Shown: positions 16,752 to 25,646, counted from the stretch's first letter. The stretch is DNA of 64,000 bases from an uncultured Collinsella sp. (GCA_900544115.1 UQTW01000009.1:1-64000), one strand, 5' to 3'. The notes: generated by a model not told the origin, from the letters alone. Translations and numbers: made by a program.

Positions 16752-17471
16752 CTACAGCCCCACGCAAGGATTGTCGCGGGTCACAAGCGTTTTAACGACA
16801 ACCGTCGCTCCCAGATAGCGCTCGAGCAGCTCGGCTAAGCGATCGATCGCGGCCTGGCAATCCCCCATCCGCTCGGGCTCCACGCACTCAATCGCCAGGA
16901 AAGCATCGGCCGAATCATCGGACAACGCCGTTCGAACGCCATCGCGCCAGTTCCAGCAGCGGCATACGGCGCCCGCATCATCGATGTAGGCGAGCTCGCC
17001 GGGAAGCGTCGGGTCATCTGTCTCCTCGCCAAGCGGCAGAAATGAATCGCCACCGTCGGTCACCTTCAGGCAAAGGTCTCCCTCAATCGCGTGCAAATCC
17101 TCGCCGCCTACGGGCAGCGCGTAGGACAGCGACACCGTGTTGTAGATGTCCACCGCGGGCGTAATGTGGCCCACCGGCTTGCCTTTGAGCACGCGCTTGA
17201 GCAGGTTCTCAATTGAGCAACGCGCGCCCTTCTTGGTCTTGAATAGGCGATATGCCTCGCGCCATGCCTTAACCGGCGCATTCTCGCTGATGGTATCACT
17301 CGTCAGGTGACGCTCCGCATCGATATTGGCGCGGTCGAGCAACGCGGCAATCGCATCAACGTCCTCTTGAGGAATCTGAGCCGCGGGCTTCATGCCCTTT
17401 ACGACCACAACACCGACAGCCGCCTGCGGAAATAGCTCCCAAAACGAATCCTCGGCAATAAAGCCCTTCAT
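16752..17471 (-). CDS. B3/B4 tRNA-binding domain protein
   Basis: A 239-residue protein of the COG3382 type, related to the B3/B4 editing domain of phenylalanyl-tRNA synthetase beta. Visible hallmarks are VKAWREAYRLFKTKKGARCSIENLLKRV, then PAVDIYNTVSLSYALPVGGEDL and the C-terminal CRCWNWRDG. Stand-alone versions are thought to act in tRNA or amino-acid quality control, but this is not established here. AGGGAG precedes the ATG at 17471. A two-hairpin structure with a T-run precedes it at 17513-17602. Confidence 0.82.
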   Translation of the reverse strand: MKGFIAEDSFWELFPQAAVGVVVVKGMKPAAQIPQEDVDAIAALLDRANIDAERHLTSDTISENAPVKAWREAYRLFKTKKGARCSIENLLKRVLKGKPVGHITPAVDIYNTVSLSYALPVGGEDLHAIEGDLCLKVTDGGDSFLPLGEETDDPTLPGELAYIDDAGAVCRCWNWRDGVRTALSDDSADAFLAIECVEPERMGDCQAAIDRLAELLERYLGATVVVKTLVTRDNPCVGL

Positions 17472-17512
17472 ACGTGCTCCCTTCACGATTCGCCCCACGC
17501 GAGCGTCTAAAC

Positions 17513-17602
17513 AAAAAGCGCTCTTACAGCGGCCACCTTCAAAGTCCTACGGTGCCGCCACAAGAGCGCTTACGCTGCCCCCATCCGGAGAAGGGGGCAA
17601 TA
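17513..17602 (-). terminator. Double hairpin with T-run between pckA and the B3/B4 gene
   Basis: Read leftward: a compact stem TTGCCCCC / GGGGGCAG (17575-17600), then a longer branched stem beginning AAGCGCTCTT and closing AAGAGCGCTT, followed by TTTTTGTTT. It is 42 bases before the B3/B4 start codon. It could simply end pckA transcripts, or act as an attenuator for the B3/B4 gene. It is too short for a full T-box leader. Confidence 0.7.
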
Positions 17603-17639
17603 TGTCAGGCGTATTGTAACCCGAGTCATCCGCGCGAGT

Positions 17640-17680
17640 AAAACCACCACAAAGGTGCCTGTCCCCTTTATGGTGGTTTT
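17640..17680. repeat. CACCACAAAGG hairpin repeat, copy 6 (inverted loop)
   Basis: Arms as in the other copies with one mismatch (CCTTTATGG) and the GGTGCCTGTCCC loop orientation. It lies immediately past the pckA stop. Confidence 0.88.
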
Positions 17681-17695
17681 GGGTCTGAAGCAACG

Positions 17696-19366
17696 CTAGT
17701 GTCGGAATCCCAGCAGGCCGCGGCCGCGATGACGGGCGTCGGCGTGCACCTGAGCGTGCGGACCGGCGGCCTTCACGGACTCGGGCAGGTGCGAGTACTT
17801 CTTCTCGAAGTTCTCCTCGAACATCACGGCCAAGTTGTGCGCCGCCTCGTCGTAGCGCGCGGTGCTCTGCCAGTACTGGCGCGGCACCAGGATGCCGTCG
17901 GGCACGCCGTGGCACGTGGTGGGAATGTCGACGTTAAAGATATCGTCATGCACGAATTCGCTGTCCTCGATGGTACCGTCGAGGGCGCGGGCCACCAGGG
18001 CGCGCGTGTAGGCAAGCTCAATGCGATGGCCCACGCCGTAGCCGCCGCCGATCCAGCCGGTGTTGACCAGATAGACGCGGGTGCGACCGTCGGCGATGCG
18101 CTCGCCGAGCATCTTAGCGTAGACCATGGGGTCGAGTGGCATAAACGGCTCGCCAAACAGCGAAGAGAACGTGGGCGTGGGCTCGGTGACGCCGACCTCG
18201 GTGCCGGGGATCTTGGCCGTAAAGCCCGTCACAAAGTGATACATGGCGGCGTCGGCCGTCAGGCGCGAGATGGGCGGCAGCACGCCAAAGGCATCGCAGG
18301 TCAGGAAGAGCACGACGCTTGGAGTGGTGCCCATGCCCTTGGTCCACGCGTTGGGGATATGCTCGACGGGGTAGGCCACGCGCGTGTTGTGCGTAATCGA
18401 GATGTCGTCGTAGTTGGGCTTGCGGTTCTCGTCGAGCACCACGTTTTCGCAGATCGCGCCAAAGCGGACGGCGTTGAAGATCTCAGGCTCGTGAAACGCG
18501 TCCAGGCCCTCGCATTTGGCGTAGCAGCCACCCTCGATGTTAAAGATGCCCATGTCAGACCAGCCGTGCTCGTCGTCGCCGATCAGCAGGCGCGTGGGAT
18601 TGGCCGAAAGCGTGGTCTTGCCGGTGCCGGACAGGCCAAAGAACACGGCGGTCTCGTGCGTGACGGGATCCATACTGGCCGAGCAGTGCATGGGCAGCAC
18701 GTCGTCCTCGACGGGCAGCAGGTAATTCATGACGCTGAAAATGGACTTTTTGATCTCGCCGGAGTAGCCGGTGCCGGCGACCAGAATCACGCGCTCCTGG
18801 AAGTTAATGACCACGGCGGCGCTGGAGTTGAGGCCCTTGATGGCGGGATCGCACTGGTAGCCCGGCGCGGCGAGCACACAGAAGTCCGGCTCGCCGGTGC
18901 GTGCGATTTCACGGGCAAGCGGGCGGGCGAGCATCTGCTTAATAAAGAGCGCCTGGCTGGCACGCTCGCAGGCGACAAGCAGACGACGCGTATGGTTGCG
19001 GTCGGCACCGGCCATACCGCGAGTGACGAACACGTCGCGCTCGTTGAGATAGTCGACGATGCCGGCCTTGATGGCCTCGTAGCTCTCGACAGACAGCGGG
19101 CGGTTGACGGCACCCCAGGCAATCTTGTCGTGAACATCGGGGGTGTCAACGATAAAGCGGTCATTAGGCGAGCGGCCAGTGCGCCCCCCCGTCTCGATCA
19201 CCAGCGCGCCGTTGGAGGCCATACGACCTTCGTTGCGACGGATGGCGTGCTCGACGAGCTCGGCTGCCGGCAGGTCGACCAGCAGGCGGGGCTGGTTCTC
19301 GGCAGGATCTTCGACCAGCGTAATGCCAAAGTTGGACAGAACTTCTGCAGGGGTAATACCTGGCAT
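17696..19366 (-). CDS. pckA: Phosphoenolpyruvate carboxykinase (ATP)
   Basis: Interconverts oxaloacetate + ATP and PEP + CO2 + ADP. In gut anaerobes it may run toward oxaloacetate (CO2 fixation). The 556-residue protein has the kinase P-loop GLSGTGKTT at residues 244-252, the upstream metal/oxaloacetate-binding segment AGTGYSGEIKKSIFSVMNYLLP, and the GDDEHGWSDMGIFNIEGGCYAK signature. AAAGGAGG directly before the ATG at 19366 fixes the start. The C-terminal tail ends in a His/Arg-rich stretch (ADARHRGRGLLGFRH). Confidence 0.97.
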   Translation of the reverse strand: MPGITPAEVLSNFGITLVEDPAENQPRLLVDLPAAELVEHAIRRNEGRMASNGALVIETGGRTGRSPNDRFIVDTPDVHDKIAWGAVNRPLSVESYEAIKAGIVDYLNERDVFVTRGMAGADRNHTRRLLVACERASQALFIKQMLARPLAREIARTGEPDFCVLAAPGYQCDPAIKGLNSSAAVVINFQERVILVAGTGYSGEIKKSIFSVMNYLLPVEDDVLPMHCSASMDPVTHETAVFFGLSGTGKTTLSANPTRLLIGDDEHGWSDMGIFNIEGGCYAKCEGLDAFHEPEIFNAVRFGAICENVVLDENRKPNYDDISITHNTRVAYPVEHIPNAWTKGMGTTPSVVLFLTCDAFGVLPPISRLTADAAMYHFVTGFTAKIPGTEVGVTEPTPTFSSLFGEPFMPLDPMVYAKMLGERIADGRTRVYLVNTGWIGGGYGVGHRIELAYTRALVARALDGTIEDSEFVHDDIFNVDIPTTCHGVPDGILVPRQYWQSTARYDEAAHNLAVMFEENFEKKYSHLPESVKAAGPHAQVHADARHRGRGLLGFRH

Positions 19367-19540
19367 GGGGCCTCCTTTAAAAGCGCGACACGTGGACGAG
19401 GCGCGCACTTTACTCACGTAAAGCCCGTTGTACCCGATATGCAAAAACGTTTTTGCGGCAACGGCGAAGCGCCCGCCCAACGGTCAAAAATCGCACGCAA
19501 GCGGCCTAGTCGTTAGGGACACTCTTGAACAGGCAACAAC

Positions 19541-19616
19541 CAAGGAGCGACCCCGGATGCCGGCACTTAGGGACGTTCCCAAAGTGCCGGCACATAAGGA
19601 ACGTCCCCAAATGCCG
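19541..19616. repeat. GTCCCC-TGCCGG tandem repeat, copy 2 (three units)
   Basis: Three consecutive degenerate units: AAGGAGCGACCCCGGATGCCGG, then GGGACGTTCCCAAAGTGCCGG, then AAGGAACGTCCCCAAATGCCG. Related to 6680-6729 and 60288-60337. It lies in the divergent region between pckA and the flippase gene. Confidence 0.75.
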
Positions 19617-19718
19617 TCTACTGAATGGCGCCGCCGAAATTATCGAACAACCTGTTCAAAAACACGAACGAACACCGTCGCGTCTATACTAGAGCGCAGC
19701 AATAGAAAGGACTCCGCT

Positions 19719-21302
19719 TTGAGCATCACGCCCATCGATAGCATTCGCCGCGCCATCGCCCGCCGCAATGGCGTCGCCGACCCCGCCGTAGCGGGCAGCG
19801 GCACCGCAAGGGCCCAGGGCGGACGCATCGAGAATGGCCTGTTCCCCGCCTCCCACACGGCCGAAGAGCTCGCGCGCATCCAGGAGCTGAGCCAGCGCAA
19901 CGCCGGCGGCCCCGACAGCAGCCAGGCCACGCGCCGTCGCCGGCGCGAACGCGATCGGGAGCCCGGCCCCGTCCGCCGCATGGTCAACGCTTGGTGGAAC
20001 CGTCTGCTCGGTGCCGTCTACGGCGGCGGCTTCTCCATGCAGGAAGCGGAATACGAGGAGCACGCCACCAGTCGCGACTATCTTTGGAACACCCTCGGCA
20101 CCGCCGTGTGGGGCTTGGCATTTCCGCTGCTCACCATCGTGTCTACGCAGCTCGTGGGCGCCGAAGAAGCAGGCAAATTCTCCATCGCCTTTGTCACCGG
20201 CACGCTCATCATGATCGCGTGCAACTACGGCGTGCGCAATTTCCAGGTCTCGGACATCGACGAAAAGACGTCCTTTGCCTCCTACCAGCTCAACCGCTGG
20301 CTTTGTGGAGCGCTCGCCCTAGGCTGCGGCCTCATGTACAGCAGCGCCCGCGGCTATGACGCGCAGATGGCGACGATCGGCCTGGGCGTCTACCTGTATA
20401 AGGTCATCGACGGCGTCGCCGACGTGTACGAAGGCCGCCTGCAGCAGGCCGACAAACTCTACTTGGCTGGAATGAGCCAAACGCTACGCTCCGTCGGCGT
20501 CATCGCGGTCTTCAGCGTGGCGCTGTTCCTCACGCGCAGCATGCCCATCGCGGCCATGGCCATGGGCATCGCCGCGATCGCCTCGCTCGTGCTGGTCACC
20601 GCGCCGCTCGCCCTGCTCGAGACCGAAAAATCGCGCCGCGTGAGCCTTCGCGAGGTCGGCCACCTGTTTGTCCAGTGCGCTCCACTCTTTGGTGCACTGT
20701 TCTTGTTCAACCTTATCGAGAGCATGCCCAAGTTTGTGATGGAAGGCACGCTGGCATACAAATATCAGCTGTACTTTAATGCCCTGTTCTTTCCGGCGCA
20801 GGCTATTTTGCTGAGCATTGGATTTATCTATAAACCGCAGCTCCTGCGCTTGTCGAGCATTTGGGCTAATCCTCGCAAGCGTCGTCGCTTTGACCTGATT
20901 ATTGTTGCCGTTATGGCGCTGATCGTGGTCATCACCGGCATGTGCGCCGCATTTATGGCAGGTCCCGGTATTTCCCTCATGAGCTTTATGTACGGCCTCA
21001 GCTTTGAACGCTACCGTACGCTGGCGCTGCTGATGGTCGTCGCCGGCGGCGTCACCGCGGCCATCGACTTTATCTACGCCATCATCACGGTGCTGCGCCA
21101 CGCTGGAGACGTCACCAAGATCTACCTGATCTGCTTCGCCGTAAGCGTGGTGCTGCCGGTGATCCTGATTAAGCTGCTGGGTCTGATGGGCGCCGTGGTG
21201 AGCTACCTAGCCATCATGGCCCTACTCCTGGTGCTGCTGATAATCGAGTACGCCCACATCCGCCAACGCATCGAACGCGACCGCAACCCATACGGCGCCT
21301 AA
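19719..21302 (+). CDS. Polysaccharide flippase-like membrane protein (MATE/Wzx type)
   Basis: A 527-residue integral membrane protein with roughly a dozen or more hydrophobic segments, starting at LWNTLGTAVWGLAFPLLTIVSTQLVG. The pattern is that of Wzx/MATE-type lipid-linked glycan flippases. The first 120 residues are hydrophilic, Arg/Ala-rich and probably cytoplasmic (ATRRRRRERDREPG). I choose the TTG at 19719 because AGAAAGGA lies seven bases upstream and it is in frame; the ATGs further upstream run through the repeat. The transported substrate is not readable, and no glycosyltransferase cluster adjoins it. Confidence 0.7.
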   Translation: MSITPIDSIRRAIARRNGVADPAVAGSGTARAQGGRIENGLFPASHTAEELARIQELSQRNAGGPDSSQATRRRRRERDREPGPVRRMVNAWWNRLLGAVYGGGFSMQEAEYEEHATSRDYLWNTLGTAVWGLAFPLLTIVSTQLVGAEEAGKFSIAFVTGTLIMIACNYGVRNFQVSDIDEKTSFASYQLNRWLCGALALGCGLMYSSARGYDAQMATIGLGVYLYKVIDGVADVYEGRLQQADKLYLAGMSQTLRSVGVIAVFSVALFLTRSMPIAAMAMGIAAIASLVLVTAPLALLETEKSRRVSLREVGHLFVQCAPLFGALFLFNLIESMPKFVMEGTLAYKYQLYFNALFFPAQAILLSIGFIYKPQLLRLSSIWANPRKRRRFDLIIVAVMALIVVITGMCAAFMAGPGISLMSFMYGLSFERYRTLALLMVVAGGVTAAIDFIYAIITVLRHAGDVTKIYLICFAVSVVLPVILIKLLGLMGAVVSYLAIMALLLVLLIIEYAHIRQRIERDRNPYGA

Positions 21303-21334
21303 TTAGCTGCCCCGGTCATCGGAATTTGCGATGG

Positions 21335-21505
21335 AATCGCCCCGGCTGGGGTCTCGTTGAAGACAATATGCATCACGTAAAACTAAGTGAGTAGATTTTT
21401 ACCGAATCCCCGACCATACCGACAGAGCACTAGTCTGTGACCTGCGGTTTTATTAAGGCAAATATGTTGGGTGCTCGGCATTTCCAAAAAAGCCCACTCA
21501 CTTAG
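21335..21505. repeat. 171-bp twin intergenic element, copy 1
   Basis: It aligns without gaps to 24367-24537. Shared blocks include ATCGCCCC, GGGGTCTCGTTGA, CTAAGTGAGTAG, GTCTGTGACCTGCGG and GCATTTCCAAAAAAGCC. The last 123 bases are bounded by an inverted repeat (CTAAGTGAGTAG...CCACTCACTTAG) that closes into a long stem. No gene lies in 21303-21617. It could be a structured RNA or a mobile element remnant. Confidence 0.75.
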
Positions 21506-21520
21506 CCAGCGGGCAGCCAA

Positions 21521-21555
21521 ATGATTTTAAAATCCCCGTCCCAGAGAAATCAATT
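21521..21555. repeat. TGATTTT...CGTCCCAGA hairpin repeat, copy 2
   Basis: ATGATTTTAAAATCCCCGTC then CCAGAGAAATCAATT; same layout as 10493-10528. It directly follows the 171-bp element. Confidence 0.6.
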
Positions 21556-21617
21556 AGCGGGCAGAAGGGCAAAAGTGGTCAAAAAACCCTTCCCAAATTA
21601 GCTACCCCTTGCACCGA

Positions 21618-22457
21618 TTATTCGCCCGGGTTGATGTTCGCGTAGAACTCCGCCCCGTCGTCCAGGCGCAGGATGCCCACGCGGCCGAACTCGGAGCCGG
21701 TGGCGGCGGCGCAGTCGATATCGATGCGATCGGGCACGCCGGCGGTATCCTCGCCGCCCAGGCGCACAAAACGCCCCCGGCCCGATTCCTCATCGAGCCC
21801 CGCCAGGCCATCCACCACGCAATAGCGCCCAAGCGACACCGTGGGCGTGTGGCCGCTCACCACGACCGGGCCCTCGCCCTCGGCAGAAAGCAGTCCCGTC
21901 GGCGCATCCCAATAGCCGTGACGAATCCACAGCAGGTCATCGGACGACTGCACCGCGAGCATCTGCTGCAGCAGCTCGCGATCGGCACCCACCGCTCCGA
22001 CGCCATCGGCACAATCGACGCCATGCTCAAGCAAAAACGCGCGCGCCGCCTTCATCTCGATTCCAGCATGTACCAGCAGATACGGGCGCTCCTCGGTCTC
22101 GGCCACCGCGTAGAGCGGCAGCGCGGCCATCCATCGCACGAGCTCCTCGTATGCCTCAAATTCCATGTCGTTGAGCTGCTCGCGCGTCGTCCAGCCACCG
22201 TTGATATCCCAGGTCTCGGCATCGAGCGGATCCTGGCCAATGATGGCATCGAGCATGATCTGCTCGTGATTACCCTTGAGCACGCGGGCGTTGGGCAGCG
22301 AGCGCACGAGCTTAATAACGCCGACCGGATCGGGCCCGCGATCGATCATGTCGCCCAGCACGTACAGCGTGTCGTCGGACGTCAACGAGATCTTAGACAG
22401 GGCCTCGTCAAGCGCACGCACGTGCCCGTGAGCATCAGATGTCACATAGATCGCCAT
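21618..22457 (-). CDS. Calcineurin-like metallophosphoesterase
   Basis: A 279-residue two-metal phosphatase of the PPP/diadenosine-tetraphosphatase-like group. Motifs are in order: DAHGHVRALDEAL (D-x-H), VLGDMIDRGPDPVGV (GDxxDRG), LKGNHE (GNHE), LLVHAGIE and VVSGHTPT. Substrates in this family are phosphoproteins or dinucleotide polyphosphates; the specific one is not evident. GGAGAGG precedes the ATG at 22457. It is divergent from the antiporter gene. Confidence 0.9.
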   Translation of the reverse strand: MAIYVTSDAHGHVRALDEALSKISLTSDDTLYVLGDMIDRGPDPVGVIKLVRSLPNARVLKGNHEQIMLDAIIGQDPLDAETWDINGGWTTREQLNDMEFEAYEELVRWMAALPLYAVAETEERPYLLVHAGIEMKAARAFLLEHGVDCADGVGAVGADRELLQQMLAVQSSDDLLWIRHGYWDAPTGLLSAEGEGPVVVSGHTPTVSLGRYCVVDGLAGLDEESGRGRFVRLGGEDTAGVPDRIDIDCAAATGSEFGRVGILRLDDGAEFYANINPGE

Positions 22458-22710
22458 GGTACGCCTCTCCTTGCATTGCGGCCGAAGCCCGGCGCCGCAA
22501 CTAAAACTTCAAGTTGAACTTAAACGTTACCCATTGTACTCCGTTGCAATAAAGCTGGAAAGGGTTTCCAAGCAGAGGCAAAGACGGCAGCCGTCTATGA
22601 CGATATCGCGCACGCCCGCAATCCAACCCCATAAACCCACCATCTTTGGGTACAAATAACCGCAGACAACTGACCGTGCCACGCCAACCACCCAGGAGCG
22701 GACACCATCC

Positions 22711-24312
22711 ATGAACCAGATCCTTCTCTTTATCGGCCTCGTTATTATTCTGTGCCTGACCATCAAGCCCGTCGGCAAAAAACTCCCCTTCCCCACCCTG
22801 CTCATCTTTATCGCGCTCGGCATGCTGTTGGGCGTCAACGGCCCGGCTCACATCGACTTTAGCGACTACGCACTCACCGAAACCGTCTGCAGCACGGCTC
22901 TGCTGTTCATCATGTTCTATGGCGGTTTTAACACCAACATCGACCGTGCCAAACCCGTCGCCGTGCCCGCGGTACTGCTGAGCACGCTCGGCGTCGTCAT
23001 CACTGCCGGCATTACGGGTGCGTTTGCGCACTTTGTGCTGGGTTTTGACTGGATTGATGGCCTGCTGCTGGGATCGGTCGTGGCGTCCACCGACGCGGCG
23101 AGCGTCTTTAGCGTGCTGCGCGAGCATAACCTGTCGCTAAAGGGCGGCACCGACTCGCTGCTCGAGGTCGAATCGGGCTCAAACGACCCCGTCGCCTACA
23201 TGCTCACCGCGGTGCTCGCGACCCTCGCGGCCGGCGGCAACATCGACATCCCCATGCTGCTGGCCAAGCAGATCATCCTGGGCGTGGGGCTGGGCCTTGC
23301 CATCGGCTGGACATCCAGCCGTCTGATTGAGCGCGCGCACGCAACGGCCGAGGGCGCGCAGACTATCTTTTTGTTCGCCGTGGCGATCGTTGCCTACGCG
23401 CTGCCGGGCTACCTGGGCGGCAACGGCTTTTTGGCCGTATACCTGGCAGGCATTGTGCTGGGTGCGAGCGACATCACCGGCAAGGTCGAGATGGCGCACT
23501 TCTTCGATACCCTCACCGAGATGGCCGAGATGACCATCTTCTTTTTGCTCGGCCTGCTCGTCACACCCGCCCGCCTGCCGCAAATGCTGCTACCGGGCCT
23601 GGCACTCATGGCGTTTATGCTCTTTGTGAGCCGCCCCATCGCCGTCGGCCTGCTGTTGGCGCCCTTTAAGACCAACCCTCGCCAAGTTGCGCTCGTAAGC
23701 TGGGCGGGTCTGCGCGGCGCGGCTTCGGTCGTATTTAGCCTCTTTGCCGTAGTGGCCGGTGTTCCCGGTGGACATGACCTATTTGACCTGGTCTTTGTAA
23801 TTGCCGTGTCGAGCATTGTGGTGCAGGGCTCGCTGCTGCCGGCGGTGGCGAAAAAGCTCGACATGATCGACGCAGAAGGCGACGTGCGCCGCACGTTTAA
23901 CGACTACCGCGACGAAGACGGCATGTCGTTCGTCAAGCTCAAGGTGGGCGCGGGTCATCCGTTTGCCGGGCGCTCACTCGCGGACATTGGCAGCGTCACG
24001 GACATGCTCGTGGTCCTGGTACTGCGCGACGGCGCGCACCCGGTGCTGCCCAACGGGGATACCATGATCGAAGAAGGCGACCTTCTGGTTATGGCCGCTC
24101 CAACGTTTGAGGAGCGTGCCGAGGTTACGCTGCGCGAGGTTACCGTGACTCCCCACGGTCGCTTGGCTGGACAGCGTCTGCGCGACGTGCCGCAAGGCAA
24201 GCACCCCTTTATCGTCGTGATGCTCAAGCGCGACGGCCAAACGATCATCCCCGACGGCAACACCCTTATATACGCTGGCGACGAAGCCGTCATCGCCACA
24301 CTGGCGTCGTAG
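22711..24312 (+). CDS. Potassium/proton antiporter (CPA1, NhaP2-like) with RCK C-terminal domain
   Basis: A 533-residue membrane protein. Residues 1-390 form about 12 hydrophobic segments with the conserved ion-binding region DAASVFSVLREHNLSLKGG and LLEVESGSNDPVAYML. The remainder is soluble and carries TrkA-C-like segments (HPFAGRSLADIGSVTDMLVVLVLRDG, IEEGDLLVMAAP). This architecture matches the CvrA/NhaP2 K+/H+ antiporters, which export cations and help volume and pH control. AGGAG lies 11 bases before the ATG. It is monocistronic, followed by the second 171-bp element. Confidence 0.88.
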   Translation: MNQILLFIGLVIILCLTIKPVGKKLPFPTLLIFIALGMLLGVNGPAHIDFSDYALTETVCSTALLFIMFYGGFNTNIDRAKPVAVPAVLLSTLGVVITAGITGAFAHFVLGFDWIDGLLLGSVVASTDAASVFSVLREHNLSLKGGTDSLLEVESGSNDPVAYMLTAVLATLAAGGNIDIPMLLAKQIILGVGLGLAIGWTSSRLIERAHATAEGAQTIFLFAVAIVAYALPGYLGGNGFLAVYLAGIVLGASDITGKVEMAHFFDTLTEMAEMTIFFLLGLLVTPARLPQMLLPGLALMAFMLFVSRPIAVGLLLAPFKTNPRQVALVSWAGLRGAASVVFSLFAVVAGVPGGHDLFDLVFVIAVSSIVVQGSLLPAVAKKLDMIDAEGDVRRTFNDYRDEDGMSFVKLKVGAGHPFAGRSLADIGSVTDMLVVLVLRDGAHPVLPNGDTMIEEGDLLVMAAPTFEERAEVTLREVTVTPHGRLAGQRLRDVPQGKHPFIVVMLKRDGQTIIPDGNTLIYAGDEAVIATLAS

Positions 24313-24366
24313 TGGCCATGGGGTAGCTAAAAGAGACACATCCCGAATTGGCTACATTTGAGCATC

Positions 24367-24537
24367 AATCGCCCCGACAGGGGTCTCGTTGAGGACAGTT
24401 AGTGTCTCTCAAGACTAAGTGAGTAGGCTTTTGTCGAATCGCCGACCACGTCACCAAAGCACAAGTCTGTGACCTGCGGGTTTGTTGAAGAAAAGACTTC
24501 GGGTGCTCAGCATTTCCAAAAAAGCCTACTCACTTAG
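24367..24537. repeat. 171-bp twin intergenic element, copy 2
   Basis: Collinear with 21335-21505 over its full length. Here the bounding inverted repeat is cleaner: CTAAGTGAGTAGGCTTTT at 24415 and AAAAAAGCCTACTCACTTAG ending at 24537. The two copies keep exactly 123 bases between the outer ends of the stem, with compensating changes in the arms, which favours a conserved fold. Confidence 0.78.
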
Positions 24538-24644
24538 CCGGCGGGTGGCCATAATAGAACCGCCGCGACGTCGTTGGACTCCGTTGCGACGGTTTATCAT
24601 GCATTTTCGCACAGCCGTGGGCACAAACACCCCGTCGCCCCATA

Positions 24645-24669
24645 TGACAAAGGGGCAGTCCCTTTGTCA
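24645..24669. repeat. Small palindrome TGACAAAGGG / CCCTTTGTCA
   Basis: A 25-base hairpin with a short loop. The core CAAAGGGG...CCTTTG resembles a shortened CACCACAAAGG repeat. Apart from the elements listed here, the 24313-24958 spacer holds no gene. Confidence 0.6.
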
Positions 24670-24741
24670 CATTAAATAGAACTTCAGCAAGAAGCTGAGG
24701 AAAAAGAAGACCGAATGAGCCACCGCTCGCATCGCAACCAT

Positions 24742-24807
24742 GGTATAAATGGATTGCGCTCCTTTATGGAGGGCAGTCAAGGGCCGGGGGATCCCCCCGG
24801 CATTTTT
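24742..24807 (+). ncRNA. DUF3800-linked small RNA, copy R1
   Basis: Plus-strand unit: GGTATAAAT, a variable hairpin (CTCC-TTTAT-GGAG), GGGCAGTCAAGGGCCGG, and a terminator stem GCCGGGGG / CCCCCGGC followed by TTTTT. The same order of parts occurs in R2 and R3. The sequence of the first hairpin varies while its pairing is kept. It is the outermost copy, convergent with the DUF3800 gene. Confidence 0.7.
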
Positions 24808-24867
24808 GTTTTTAGGTCAACAGGAAATCGAGCGAAATGTCTCGTGTAGACCCGACATGCGGTTTCT

Positions 24868-24937
24868 GTTATAAAGATGTCGGTACCCTCGAATAGAGGG
24901 GCCTCCAAGAGCCGGGGTCTTACCTCCGGCATTTTTT
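24868..24937 (+). ncRNA. DUF3800-linked small RNA, copy R2
   Basis: Same architecture as R1: GTTATAAAG, hairpin CCCTC-GAATA-GAGGG, GGCCTCCAAGAGCCGGGG, and a terminator stem with TTTTTT. It ends about 20 bases before the DUF3800 stop codon on the opposite strand, so the two transcripts converge. Confidence 0.72.
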
Positions 24938-24958
24938 ATGCAATACGAGGCCTGCCCA

Positions 24959-25633
24959 TTAGACGACAGCCTTCTTTCTTATTTCTTTTAGTAAGCCTTT
25001 TTTAAACGCAGTACTACCACCAAAAAACTTCTGGTCAGTATTAGTCTGCTTATTCGCCTGATATTTCAGACTCGTGAACTCAATGGTACAGATATAGTCC
25101 GCAGCCTGAGCCAAATAGTAATCCGATGAAGTTGTCGGCTTATAGATAACTGCATTTTTAGCCAAAGCGTAATCGATTGCCTTGTGAAGCGCACTCGAAA
25201 CCGAACCCTGTCCTCCGTCGTAGTAAATCTTCACAGCATCAAACTGCTGAAACCAACTCAAATTATCGAATATGAAATCGATGATTTCACGCCGCATCGC
25301 ATCAGCGATCTGTTTGAGAGTTCGATACCGATGCGTCTTGAATACAAACACCTTGTACGAGATGGGCAAATGTCGAAACATAACTCGAAATAGTGAAAAC
25401 AGCCTTTTTCTCTCACTGATGTCCAAGTCCTTGAACTGATCTTTTCCATTCATGAGAGGAGAAGCATGGAACGGAAGGAGCGGCAATCCGCTATCGGCTA
25501 CCGCCCTTTCATATTTCTCTATTCCCTCAGCGATGGGAATATTTTGTTCATGAAAAACAAAGGCAACCAGATAGTATTTTTCACGAAGATCATCGCTTCC
25601 AGATTCATCAATAAAGATACTCAGCTCTCGCAT
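24959..25633 (-). CDS. DUF3800 domain protein
   Basis: A 224-residue protein with the DUF3800 hallmark at its N-terminus (LSIFIDESGSDD) and acidic/aromatic positions downstream (VKIYYDGG, SDYYLAQAADYICTIE) consistent with an RNase H-like fold. Its activity is not established; a nuclease is the usual guess. The ATG at 25633 has AAGGA six bases upstream; an in-frame TTG two codons earlier is too close to that site. GC content is well below the neighbours, suggesting transfer. It lies directly behind a small RNA with its own terminator (R3), an arrangement reminiscent of type III toxin-antitoxin loci. Confidence 0.85.
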   Translation of the reverse strand: MRELSIFIDESGSDDLREKYYLVAFVFHEQNIPIAEGIEKYERAVADSGLPLLPFHASPLMNGKDQFKDLDISERKRLFSLFRVMFRHLPISYKVFVFKTHRYRTLKQIADAMRREIIDFIFDNLSWFQQFDAVKIYYDGGQGSVSSALHKAIDYALAKNAVIYKPTTSSDYYLAQAADYICTIEFTSLKYQANKQTNTDQKFFGGSTAFKKGLLKEIRKKAVV

Positions 25634-25646
25634 GGGCAATCCTTAA

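Noticed and set aside
17513..17602. T-box riboswitch upstream of the B3/B4 gene
   Set aside because: Only a faint antiterminator-like string is present, and the space between pckA and the gene is too short for a specifier stem.
17699..19516. 605-residue plus-strand frame opposite pckA
   Set aside because: It mirrors the pckA codon structure; pckA is certain and this frame has no start signal.
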